Assembly: GCA_025360745.1 (NCBI GenBank)
Contig: JANYBP010000033.1
Location: 1 to 64,000 of the forward strand
From: a bacterium
GTDB taxonomy: Bacteria; Verrucomicrobiota; Kiritimatiellia; CAIKKV01; CAIYGI01
Reading direction: 5' to 3'
DNA length: 64,000 nt
Shown here in pieces: positions 1 to 7,343 of the stretch (position 1 is the stretch's first letter; each line of letters opens with the position of its first letter). Made by a program: the position numbers and the translations under genes. Below the pieces are notes generated by a model that searched no databases, had not been told where the DNA came from, and worked only from the letters and a program-made list of their open reading frames with translations.

Positions 1-66
1 GGGGCGTCCACTCCTTGCCTATGTACTACAAAACCCTTTATTCTCAAGCCTTTCCGCTTCCAAGTA

Positions 67-131
67 TTCCGCTTTTGCTCGCTCCACGCTCTTTCCGCTT
101 TTGCTCGCTCCAACTTTCCGCTTTTGCTTTT
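67..131. repeat. Degenerate tandem repeat at window start
   Basis: The 20-mer 'TTCCGCTTTTGCTCGCTCCA' occurs at 67-86 and again at 93-112, and a third, 3'-degenerate copy starts at 116. An earlier partial unit ('TTTCCGCTTCCA') lies near 52. The spacing is about 23-26 bases. It sits in the gene-free first 220 bases, downstream of the CoaB-HD stop. No coding function is supported, and the units are too short and too tightly spaced for a CRISPR array. Confidence 0.6.
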
Positions 132-220
132 CCCCCGACACCACGAAACCAGCGTTTGGGCTACCGCCTGATACTCTTGATCGAATTTCAGAAAATCGCG
201 ATGGAACGATTCAGCCCGGT

Positions 221-1477
221 TTACTCGGGCAGCCAGCCGCGGCGGACGGCGTCTTCGATCATGGCGGAGGCGAAGGCCCAGAGCGGCGCGGCGCCCTCTT
301 CCATGTGGCGGTTGCGCGCCCGCACCTGGGCGGCCTTGACGCCGTGATCGCGCCAGGCCACGCCGCCGGTGGCATAGTTGTGCATGATCGGCTGCAGGCG
401 GTCGAGCGCCGCCGCGAAACGCGCCTCGGGCGTTTCCCGCGCCTCGAATTCGTCCCAGAGCGCCCGCATGGCGACGGCCTGATCCGGCGGCAGCAGCGCA
501 AACAAACGCGCCGCCGCCCGCTGTTCGCGGGCGGGCTTTTCGGCATTGCCGCGTTCGTCGTAGCAGTAGGTGTCGCCCGCGTCGATTTCCACGATATCGT
601 GGACCAGCGCCATGCGGATCACCCGCCCGAGGTCGAGCTGCGCCGGCGCATACTCCGACAGCAGCGCGGCCATCAGCGCCAGGTGCCAGGAATGTTCGGC
701 GTCGTTCTCGTAGCGCGAGCCGTCGGTCAGCCAGGTCCGGCGCACAATCTGCTTGAGCTTGTCGGCCTCGGCCACGAAGGCCATCTGCCGCGCCAGCCGC
801 GCGTTGCCCGCCGAGGGCAGTTCCGCGGGCGGTTCCTCGACGGGCGCGCCACGGGCGCGTTCGATCCAGCGCAGCAGTTCGCGCGCCACGGCGCGCTTGC
901 TTTCCAGCGGCAAGGGCCGCGGCGGCGCGCCCGGCGCCAGCAGCACGACGCGATTCGTGTCAACATCGAAGCCGGCGTCGGGCTGGGTCACATCGTTGGC
1001 GACGATCAGATCGAGACCCTTCTCGGCCAGCTTGCGCGCCGCCTCTTCCAGCATGTGATCGGTCTCCGCGGCGAAGCCCACGAAAGTCCGCGCGCCTTTG
1101 AGCGGCTTGATCGTCTTGAGGATGTCCGGTGTGGCCTCCAGCGCGAAGGCCGGTTGCGCGCCGCCTTTCTTCTGTTTCACCGCCGCGCACCGCACCGGGC
1201 GCCAGTCGGCCACCGCCGCGGCCATCACCAACGCCTCGCAGGCAGGCAGCGCCGCCCGCACGGCGGCCAGCATCTCCTCCGCCGAAGTCACACGCACAAG
1301 AGTCACGCCCCCCGGCGCGAGCAGCGCCGTCGGCCCGGAGACCAGCGTCACGGTGTGGCCGCGCCGCGCCGCCTCGGCGGCCACGGCGTAGCCCATCCTG
1401 CCGGACGAGCGGTTGCTCAGAAAACGCACGGGGTCCCAGAATTCGCGCGTCGGACCGGCGGTGACAAGTAGTTGCAT
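221..1477 (-). CDS. CoaB-type phosphopantothenate-cysteine ligase fused to HD-domain phosphohydrolase
   Basis: One uninterrupted 418-residue frame holds two enzymes. Residues about 1-210 match the CoaB (DFP) domain, which joins cysteine to 4'-phosphopantothenate in CoA synthesis: '[19 protein letters not shown]', '[10 protein letters not shown]', 'FAAETD', the 'NDV' segment and a KxKK-like 'KQKK'. Residues about 230-418 match HD hydrolases of the YfbR/HDDC2 type (5'-deoxynucleotidases): '[13 protein letters not shown]' and '[18 protein letters not shown]' supply the metal-binding His/Asp set. The CoaC decarboxylase half that usually precedes CoaB is absent. The track start at 1483 is a TTG; the ATG at 1477 begins exactly at the conserved beta-strand and is preferred. 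Domain identity is secure. The benefit of the fusion and the HD substrate are unknown. Confidence 0.9.
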   Translation of the reverse strand: MQLLVTAGPTREFWDPVRFLSNRSSGRMGYAVAAEAARRGHTVTLVSGPTALLAPGGVTLVRVTSAEEMLAAVRAALPACEALVMAAAVADWRPVRCAAVKQKKGGAQPAFALEATPDILKTIKPLKGARTFVGFAAETDHMLEEAARKLAEKGLDLIVANDVTQPDAGFDVDTNRVVLLAPGAPPRPLPLESKRAVARELLRWIERARGAPVEEPPAELPSAGNARLARQMAFVAEADKLKQIVRRTWLTDGSRYENDAEHSWHLALMAALLSEYAPAQLDLGRVIRMALVHDIVEIDAGDTYCYDERGNAEKPAREQRAAARLFALLPPDQAVAMRALWDEFEARETPEARFAAALDRLQPIMHNYATGGVAWRDHGVKAAQVRARNRHMEEGAAPLWAFASAMIEDAVRRGWLPE

Positions 1478-1483
1478 GGGCAA

Positions 1484-1933
1484 TTACTCAGTTTGTAAAA
1501 GTTGTTGCGGAAAGTCCGACTGTTGCTCGATCGTTTTCAAATAATCGGACGGCGTGACAATCTGAATGCCTCTAAAAACACCCAGGTCGAGCAGGTGATG
1601 GTCCCCGGAGACAACAAAATCCGCCTTCGATTCCAAGGCACATTCCAGAATCATATTGTCGGCTGGATCCGCGACAACGGCCTCGATGCTGGCGGCGGGA
1701 TCGATTACATCGCAGACAGCGTGCAGTTCCTCGATAAGCTGGAAGGACTGCTCAGGGGAAAATCCGAACTTCGGACGCCGCAGCACTTCCCGCGTTTCAT
1801 CCAAAATCGCGAACGACAGGGAACAGTCGACCGCGCCATTGATGACACGTTCCAGCACATCTCGCGGCGGCCCTCCGAATAACACCGCGGATATAAGCAC
1901 GCTCGTGTCCAGAACGATGCGCTGTCGCTTCAT
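1484..1933 (-). CDS. PIN-domain toxin (VapC-like, COG1569 type)
   Basis: This is a 149-residue PIN-family ribonuclease, the likely toxin of a type II toxin-antitoxin pair. The acidic residues are visible in '[13 protein letters not shown]' near the start, in '[13 protein letters not shown]' mid-protein, and in '[20 protein letters not shown]' followed by 'SGDHHLL'. The track ORF begins 37 codons earlier, but that extension runs through the upstream gene and has no PIN similarity. The ATG at 1933 lies five bases after the antitoxin stop. The CoaB-HD start follows six bases after this stop, so read-through of the housekeeping gene from the toxin-antitoxin promoter is possible. Confidence 0.85.
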   Translation of the reverse strand: MKRQRIVLDTSVLISAVLFGGPPRDVLERVINGAVDCSLSFAILDETREVLRRPKFGFSPEQSFQLIEELHAVCDVIDPAASIEAVVADPADNMILECALESKADFVVSGDHHLLDLGVFRGIQIVTPSDYLKTIEQQSDFPQQLLQTE

Positions 1934-1938
1934 CGGTT

Positions 1939-2181
1939 TCAGGCCTTCTGTTGGCGGTATGCCTGAACCTCCGAAGCAACGTCCGCCTCGGTCAGTTTCC
2001 CGCGCGCGACCACGGTTTTGCCATACGCAAAAATCCTGCCCCACCGCCGCTTGCGGTCGATGTAAAGCCGGGCGGCCTCCCGAAGCAGTTCAGAGCGTGA
2101 CCGTGATTCGACCTTTGCGATTTTGTCTATGTCAACCAACAGACTTTCCTGGAAGGAAATATTGACCGTAGTTGTGGCCAT
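1939..2181 (-). CDS. Ribbon-helix-helix antitoxin (CopG/VapB-like)
   Basis: The 80-residue protein opens with a ribbon-helix-helix DNA-binding fold ('TTTVNISFQESLLVDIDKIA', then 'SRSELLREAARLYIDRKR') and ends in a charged tail that would wrap the toxin. The start is the ATG at 2181, preceded by the Shine-Dalgarno-like 'GAGGTGAAC', not the longer track start. It sits immediately upstream of the PIN toxin. Antitoxins of this class usually repress their own promoter, and a fitting palindrome lies 25-45 bases upstream. Confidence 0.85.
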   Translation of the reverse strand: MATTTVNISFQESLLVDIDKIAKVESRSRSELLREAARLYIDRKRRWGRIFAYGKTVVARGKLTEADVASEVQAYRQQKA

Positions 2182-2205
2182 GTTCACCTCGCTTTCAGCC
2201 GATAC

Positions 2206-2233
2206 ACTATACAATCTTTGTATATGCAGTCAA
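2206..2233 (-). promoter_or_regulatory. Sigma70-like promoter with overlapping palindromic operator of the toxin-antitoxin pair
   Basis: Read on the minus strand, 'TTGACT' (2233-2228), a 16-base spacer and 'TATAGT' (2211-2206) form a good -35/-10 pair. The perfect inverted repeat TATACAA-AGA-TTGTATA (2208-2224) covers the spacer and most of the -10. An RHH antitoxin bound there would block RNA polymerase, matching typical vapBC autoregulation. The binding is inferred; the sequence elements are seen directly. Confidence 0.7.
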
Positions 2234-2242
2234 GCGCGTTGT

Positions 2243-3148
2243 TCAGCTGGTTGCCCGGCGCTTCATTTCGGCGTCCATGTCGGCGATCTTGGCGCGCACG
2301 ACCGGCTCGGCCTCGTCGTAGATCGCGCGGATTTCCGGGTCGGTGAAGCGGTAGGTCCGTTCCTCGAAGGTGGTGGTCGCGAGGCGGTCGAAAAGCCGCT
2401 GTTGGGCCTGCGCCAGGTCCTTGCCGTAGATGTGGTAGGAGTCGGCGTGCCAGGTCAGCCGCGCCAGCCGCACCGGCCGTCCGCGGCGGCGCGCGACCTC
2501 GGCGGCCACGACCTGCTGGTTGAACTGGATGAAGCCGAACATGTTCATGAAATTCGCGCCCCAGGCGTCGTTGCTGCGGAAGCGCACGTTGCAATTGAGC
2601 CAGCCGGCGCCGTTCTCGTCGTCCATGATGCGATACCAGAGCGACTGCAGGCAGGGCGGATCGTAACAGTCGAGGTCGGTGTTCGGCATCCAGGTGATCA
2701 TCTGCGCCTGCCGCGTAAACGGCTGCTCCACCAGCTTGGCGATCACCGCCTCGACCTGGTCCACCTTGAAGGGTCCCGTTTCGACCTGGCCGCCGTCGCG
2801 CCGCTCGCGCCAGACGCCGTAGTTCGCCAGCCTTCCGTGATAGGTGTACTCCCAGCGCGTGTCGGCGGGATCGTTCGCGCACCTGACCCAGTGGTCCTTG
2901 ACCCCCTGCAGTTCCATCACATATTCGCGCAGGTCTTCGATGCCGCCGGGAAAGGCCTTGTGAATCATGGGCTCGGCCAGCGGATCCTCGACGGTGATGT
3001 CCATCGTCGCATCCAGGCTCAGCGGGTCGCCGGGCTTGTCGTATTGCGTGGCGAAGCGCCCGCCGTGCTCGTTGAGCGCCACCAGCGCCCGTTCGTAGGC
3101 CTGCGCCAGCGACTGTCCGCTCACATGCAAAACCGGTATACTCTTCAT
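2243..3148 (-). CDS. Thymidylate synthase-like protein
   Basis: The 301-residue protein carries the landmarks of the thymidylate synthase / dCMP hydroxymethylase superfamily: a candidate nucleophilic Cys in 'DPPCLQSLWYRI' (compare LxPCHxxxQFY), the phosphate-binding 'RSND' (family RSxD) and 'DSYHIYGKD' (family GDxHxYxNH). The His after the catalytic Cys is replaced by Leu, and the segment after RSND ('AWGANFMNMFGF') differs from canonical ThyA. It may therefore be a divergent ThyA or a pyrimidine-modifying relative. Its ATG overlaps the waaA stop by four bases (ATGA), implying translational coupling within the operon. Confidence 0.7.
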   Translation of the reverse strand: MKSIPVLHVSGQSLAQAYERALVALNEHGGRFATQYDKPGDPLSLDATMDITVEDPLAEPMIHKAFPGGIEDLREYVMELQGVKDHWVRCANDPADTRWEYTYHGRLANYGVWRERRDGGQVETGPFKVDQVEAVIAKLVEQPFTRQAQMITWMPNTDLDCYDPPCLQSLWYRIMDDENGAGWLNCNVRFRSNDAWGANFMNMFGFIQFNQQVVAAEVARRRGRPVRLARLTWHADSYHIYGKDLAQAQQRLFDRLATTTFEERTYRFTDPEIRAIYDEAEPVVRAKIADMDAEMKRRATS

Positions 3149-4476
3149 GTCTGGTCTTTCCCTCCCGCCGTTTCCGAAAGCATCCGTTCCAGCGCCGTCA
3201 CGCTGCGCGCCAGGGCGCCGCGCTTTTCCGCCACCAGCGCCGCCGCGCGCGCGCCCAGCGCGGCGCGTTCCGCCGGATCGTCCAGCAACCGCCCGACCGA
3301 CTCCGCCAGTTCCCGCGCCGACGCCACACGCAGCAGCGCGCGCGCCGCGTCGAACTCGGCGGCGATTTCCGGAAAATTTTCAAGATGCGGTCCCGTCAAG
3401 ATGGCCTGGCGCTCGACCGCCGGCTCGATGACGTTCTGGCCGCCGGTCTGCGTCAGGCTCTTGCCGACAAACACCACCGTCGCCGCCGCGTAGTATCCGC
3501 GCAACTCGCCGGTTGTGTCCACCAGCAGGATATCGGGCGCCGCCGCGCCGGCGCCGGCCTCCGGCCAGGTCGCCAGCTCTTGCTTGCAGCGGACCGTAAA
3601 CCCGGCGGCCGCGATCGCGTCCAGCACTTCCTCGCGCCGCTCGGCGTGGCGCGGCACGAGCACCAGACGCAGCGCCGGAAAACGCGGCCGCAGCGCGCGC
3701 AAGGCGTCGAGCAGCGCCCGCTCCTCGCCAGCCCAGGTCGAGCCGCCCACCAGCACCGGCGCGCCGGCCGGCCAGCCGAGCCGCGCCAGCGAGGCGCGCG
3801 CGGCGGCGGCGGTGGCGGGCGCCACGGGCGCAAGATCGTATTTTAACGATCCCGCCAGCACGACGCGTGCCGCGGGCACGCCGAGGTCGCGCCAGCGCGC
3901 CCCGTCCTCCGCCGTCTGCGCCAGGATCAGCCGCAACCCCTCCGCCGCGCGCCGCACGAAGGGCCGCAGCCGGCGGTAGCCGCGGTGCGAACGGGCGGAG
4001 ATGCGTCCGTTGACGATGGCCGCGGGTATCCCGCGCGCCGCGCAGGCGCGCAGCATGTTCGGCCAGAACTCGCCCTCGGCGAGAATCAGGGCCTCCGGCC
4101 GGATCGCGTCGAGCGCCCGCCGCACGACCGCCGGAAAGTCGGCCGGGTAGTAGATCAGCACATCGCCCGCTTCCACGATCTCCTCGGCCGTGCGATGGCC
4201 GGTGGAGCTGGTTGTGCTGAGCACGAAGGATGAACCTGGGTGGCGCGCGCGCCAGGCGGTCATGAACTGCTTGGCGACAAAGACCTCGCCCACGCTCACG
4301 GCATGAATCCAAATCCGCCGCCGCGCTCCCAGCGCCGCGCGCACGTCAGGCGCATAATGCCCGAGCCGCTGAGCGAAGTCTTGGCGATAGCCGCCGCGCC
4401 GCCGCATGTGCAGCAGGAACCCGGGCAGCATCAGCAAATATACGCTCGTAAACAGCAGGTTATAGACGAACCACAT
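3145..4476 (-). CDS. waaA: 3-deoxy-D-manno-octulosonic acid (Kdo) transferase
   Basis: WaaA adds Kdo from CMP-Kdo to lipid A precursor at the cytoplasmic face of the inner membrane. The 443-residue protein begins with a membrane anchor ('WFVYNLLFTSVYLLMLPGFL') and continues with family signatures 'IWIHAVSVGEV', 'LSTTSSTGHRTAEEI', 'ILAEGEFWPNMLRACAARGI' and, in the GT-B C-terminal half, 'GGQNVIEPAVERQAIL'. The ATG at 4476 is chosen because the anchor starts there and 'GGGAAG' lies upstream; the track's 26-residue extension has no family match. Its presence indicates a lipopolysaccharide-bearing outer membrane. Confidence 0.95.
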   Translation of the reverse strand: MWFVYNLLFTSVYLLMLPGFLLHMRRRGGYRQDFAQRLGHYAPDVRAALGARRRIWIHAVSVGEVFVAKQFMTAWRARHPGSSFVLSTTSSTGHRTAEEIVEAGDVLIYYPADFPAVVRRALDAIRPEALILAEGEFWPNMLRACAARGIPAAIVNGRISARSHRGYRRLRPFVRRAAEGLRLILAQTAEDGARWRDLGVPAARVVLAGSLKYDLAPVAPATAAAARASLARLGWPAGAPVLVGGSTWAGEERALLDALRALRPRFPALRLVLVPRHAERREEVLDAIAAAGFTVRCKQELATWPEAGAGAAAPDILLVDTTGELRGYYAAATVVFVGKSLTQTGGQNVIEPAVERQAILTGPHLENFPEIAAEFDAARALLRVASARELAESVGRLLDDPAERAALGARAAALVAEKRGALARSVTALERMLSETAGGKDQT

Positions 4477-4563
4477 GTCGCTGCTTCCCAAAACGGCGTT
4501 CCGGCGCGCTCCGCCCGATTTTTCGAGGCCTGTCCGGCTTGCGCCGGACGGCAATGCCAGAGG

Positions 4564-5295
4564 TTAAATCCCCGTGGCCAGACGGACGGCCAGACGCTCG
4601 GGCAAACCGGCGGCGCGGATCTGCCGCTGGGCGCTGGCGACATCGTAGACCACGCGCCGCAATTCCACCACGCGCCCCGCCAGATCGTAAATTCCGTACG
4701 AAGCCCGCGGGTCTCCGTCGCGAGGCTGCCCGACACTGCCAACATTGATGAAATACTTTTTGCCGAGGGTGATGATCACCCGCAGCGTGTTGAGCCGCGC
4801 GATCGCGCCGCTTTTTTCGAAAATCACCGGCTGGTGGGTATGGCCGTGGAAGCACACCGACGTGCTCTGATAACTGAAACTGGATTCGGCCTCCAACTCG
4901 TCGAACACGTAACCCCACTTCTCGGGCATGTCGAGCGTGCTGTGAACCAGCAGGAAGCCGTTGACCATGCGTTTCATGCTCAAGGCGCGCAGGAAGGCTA
5001 TGTTGTCCTCGCCGATCTGCATTCTGGTCCAGTCCACGACATTGGCCGCCAGGGGATGGAAATCGCGGGCCAATTCGTCGTGCGCCACATAGTGATCGTG
5101 GTTGCCGCGCACGCAGATCACGCCCAATTCCCGCACGCGTTGCAGGGTTTCGGCCGGATTGGCGTTGTAACCCACCAGATCGCCGACGCACACGTAATCG
5201 GTGGCGCCCTGCTCCCTGGCATCCGCCAAAACCGCGGTCAGCGCCTCCAAATTTCCGTGAATGTCACCCAGTATCGCGTATCTTTTCCCCGCCAT
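4564..5295 (-). CDS. Calcineurin-like metallophosphoesterase
   Basis: This 243-residue YfcE/MJ0936-like phosphodiesterase shows all metal-ligand blocks in order: 'ILGDIHGNLEAL', 'CVGDLVGYNANP', 'RGNHDHYVAHDEL', a mid-protein 'LLVHSTLD' and 'CFHGHTHQPVIF', followed by 'INVGSVGQPRDGDPRASY', typical of this subfamily. No signal peptide is visible, so it is cytosolic. It lies between ispD (19 bases upstream) and waaA in a co-directional run. The substrate cannot be read from sequence. Confidence 0.9.
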   Translation of the reverse strand: MAGKRYAILGDIHGNLEALTAVLADAREQGATDYVCVGDLVGYNANPAETLQRVRELGVICVRGNHDHYVAHDELARDFHPLAANVVDWTRMQIGEDNIAFLRALSMKRMVNGFLLVHSTLDMPEKWGYVFDELEAESSFSYQSTSVCFHGHTHQPVIFEKSGAIARLNTLRVIITLGKKYFINVGSVGQPRDGDPRASYGIYDLAGRVVELRRVVYDVASAQRQIRAAGLPERLAVRLATGI

Positions 5296-5314
5296 GACAA
5301 ACTCACGCCCCTTC

Positions 5315-5992
5315 CTAAACTTTCAAAATGGCCGCCGCGACGGCCAGATCCTCCGAAAACGTGATTTTGATGTTGGCCCAGGACGAAGGCACCAGATGCA
5401 CCGCCGCGCCTGAGTGCTCGATCAACGAGGCCTCGTCCGTCATCGCCGCCAGGCGCTTGTCCAGCGTCCGATAGGCTTTCCGTAAAGCTTTGCAATTGAA
5501 AGTCTGCGGCGTCTGTACCGCCCACAACTTGTTGCGGTCCACCGTGCGCGCCACCAGGACGCCGTGATCCACTTCCTTGAGCGTGTCGACCACTTTGACC
5601 GCCGCCACTCCCGATCCGCAGCGTTTGGCCGACTGCACCGTCCTGCCGATCAGATCCGGCGTAACGCATGGACGGCTCCCGTCATGCACCGCCACCAGCA
5701 GCGCCTCGTCCCCCAGCGCTTCGAGCCCGTTCAGGACCGAAGCCTGGCGCGTCGCGCCGCCGGCCACCACCTTCGCCACCTTGGACAAACCGAACATGCG
5801 CACAAGCCCGATCGCCGATTCGACGCGTTCCTTGCGCACCACCACAACCACCCGGTTGATCTCCGGGCACTGCTCGAAGGCCAGCAGCGACCACGCCAGG
5901 ACGGGACGTCCGCCCAGCGACAAAAAGGCCTTGTCGACCCCAGTCCCCATCCGTTCGCTTTTACCGGCAGCCACAATCACAGCGCCTACCAT
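5315..5992 (-). CDS. ispD: 2-C-methyl-D-erythritol 4-phosphate cytidylyltransferase
   Basis: IspD transfers CMP to MEP in the non-mevalonate isoprenoid pathway. The 225-residue length is normal. The N-terminal nucleotide loop reads 'VIVAAGKSERMG' followed by 'KAFLSLGGRPVL'; 'VHDGSRPCVTPDLI' and 'AVQTPQTFNC' are the other family blocks, and 'DEASLIE' and 'NIKITFSEDL' close the protein. 'GGGGAG' lies six bases before the ATG. It is the first gene of the minus-strand run and divergent from maf. No IspF domain is fused. Confidence 0.93.
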   Translation of the reverse strand: MVGAVIVAAGKSERMGTGVDKAFLSLGGRPVLAWSLLAFEQCPEINRVVVVVRKERVESAIGLVRMFGLSKVAKVVAGGATRQASVLNGLEALGDEALLVAVHDGSRPCVTPDLIGRTVQSAKRCGSGVAAVKVVDTLKEVDHGVLVARTVDRNKLWAVQTPQTFNCKALRKAYRTLDKRLAAMTDEASLIEHSGAAVHLVPSSWANIKITFSEDLAVAAAILKV

Positions 5993-6119
5993 GGACGTCT
6001 CCCCGGCCGTACGAATTGCGCGACGAAACCCGATCCGTTTTCACGCTCGGCATTGACGTACGAACCCTAGGGAACTTTGTACTCGCTGTCAGGCGGCGGG
6101 TCAAGCTAGAATTCAAATC

Positions 6120-6722
6120 ATGCCGTTAATTCTGGCCTCGCAGTCCACCGCGCGCGCGGCGTTGCTAACCGCCGCCGGCTATGTCTTTATCCAGGAAACG
6201 TCCGGTTTTCCGGAACCGCCCGCCGCTCCCGGCCAGGCCTGGGAAACCCATCTGCAAGCCCTGGCGGCGGCCAAGGCCGGCGCCGTGGCCGCCCGCCATT
6301 CCAAAGACTGGGTGCTGGGCGCCGACACGGCGCTCTGGTTCGACGGCGCCTGTCTTGGCAAAGCCGCCGGCGCCGCCGCGGCCGAGGCCATGTTGATCCG
6401 CCTGGCCGGGCGCAAGCACGCCATCGCCACGGCCGTATGCCTGATCGCCCCCGCCGTGAAAAGTTCCGTCGCACGCGCGCGGCGTCTGGGAATCGCCCGC
6501 GCCACGATCGAACTGCGCCCCTGGTCCCCCGCCCAAATCCGCCGTTATGTTTCCGCCGTGCGCCCGTTCGACTGCGCCGGCGCCTACGCCCTGCAGGGCG
6601 GCGGCGCCTCCATCGTCGCCGCCCTCCACGGCGACCCCTCCACCGTCATCGGCCTGCCGCTCACGCTCGTCGAACGCCTCCTGCGGGAGTCGGGCTTCCC
6701 GCGCGAGACGGCACTCGTTTGA
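6120..6722 (+). CDS. maf: Maf-family nucleoside triphosphate pyrophosphatase
   Basis: The 200-residue protein matches Maf/YhdE house-cleaning enzymes that hydrolyse non-canonical or modified nucleotides to monophosphates. Signatures are 'LILASQSTARAALL' (usual LASxSPRRxxLL, here with Thr-Ala for Pro-Arg), 'VLGADTAL' and the C-terminal 'DCAGAYALQGGGASIV' followed by 'GDPSTVIGLPL'. It starts 127 bases from the divergent ispD start. The slightly altered N-terminal loop may shift base preference relative to classical Maf. Confidence 0.88.
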   Translation: MPLILASQSTARAALLTAAGYVFIQETSGFPEPPAAPGQAWETHLQALAAAKAGAVAARHSKDWVLGADTALWFDGACLGKAAGAAAAEAMLIRLAGRKHAIATAVCLIAPAVKSSVARARRLGIARATIELRPWSPAQIRRYVSAVRPFDCAGAYALQGGGASIVAALHGDPSTVIGLPLTLVERLLRESGFPRETALV

Positions 6723-6822
6723 CTTCTGAGGTTTTTGCCGAATGGGGCTAAACAACGCGAAGATCGCTGAAAAAGGCAGTTTCTTTGGGTTCCGTGGAAT
6801 CTTTCGCGGTCCGCCGGAAATT

Positions 6823-7239
6823 ATGAGGGCAAAAAACATCGTGGACACCTTTAGTCACAAGAAACGTTCGTGGATTATGGCTCAGGTCAAATCAACCGGC
6901 AACCGGTCAACGGAGGTTGAATTTCTATCAGTGCTCCGTGCAAACAAGATCACTGGGTGGCGCAGGAAGTATGCGTTGTTCGGGAAGCCGGATTTCGTTT
7001 TCAAAAAGGCGAGGGTTGCCGTGTTTTTGGACGGGTGTTTCTGGCATGGCCACCCCCGTAAGTGTCGCATGCCCCAGGCAAACAAGGACTACTGGAAGCA
7101 GAAAATCGCTCATAACATCATTAGAGACCGGCGTGTAACGAGAATCCTCCAAGAAAAGACTTGGAAAGTCATAAGAATCTGGGAAGATTCCATCCAGAAA
7201 CCATCAACCGTGGCACGCCTGAGGAAAGCATTGGATTGA
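6823..7239 (+). CDS. vsr: Very short patch repair (Vsr) mismatch endonuclease
   Basis: Vsr nicks next to T:G mismatches that arise when 5-methylcytosine deaminates. The 138-residue frame shows the full family core: 'RSWIMAQVKSTGNRSTE', 'ALFGKPDFVF', 'VFLDGCFWHGHPRKC', 'NKDYWKQKI' and 'VIRIWEDSI'. The ATG at 6823 is chosen because homology begins at 'MRAKNIVDTFSH'; the track's 27-residue extension is unrelated. It opens a lower-GC block with the C5 methyltransferase and DUF4928 gene, exactly the context expected for this repair enzyme. Confidence 0.93.
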   Translation: MRAKNIVDTFSHKKRSWIMAQVKSTGNRSTEVEFLSVLRANKITGWRRKYALFGKPDFVFKKARVAVFLDGCFWHGHPRKCRMPQANKDYWKQKIAHNIIRDRRVTRILQEKTWKVIRIWEDSIQKPSTVARLRKALD

Positions 7240-7343
7240 ATAGCGAGAAGAAAACCGCGACAGTGTGTTCGCTGGAATCGGACTCGCCCCCGCTACAGCA
7301 TTTTCAACTTTAGCCGTCCACATTATTGTCTGGCGCCACGCGG

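Noticed and set aside
67-131. CRISPR array
   Set aside because: The repeats are separated by only about six bases, have no spacers of normal length, and no cas gene is in the window.
101-1471. 456-residue plus-strand ORF opposite the CoaB-HD fusion
   Set aside because: Arg/His/Gly-rich antisense frame. The minus-strand frame carries intact active-site motifs of two enzyme families.
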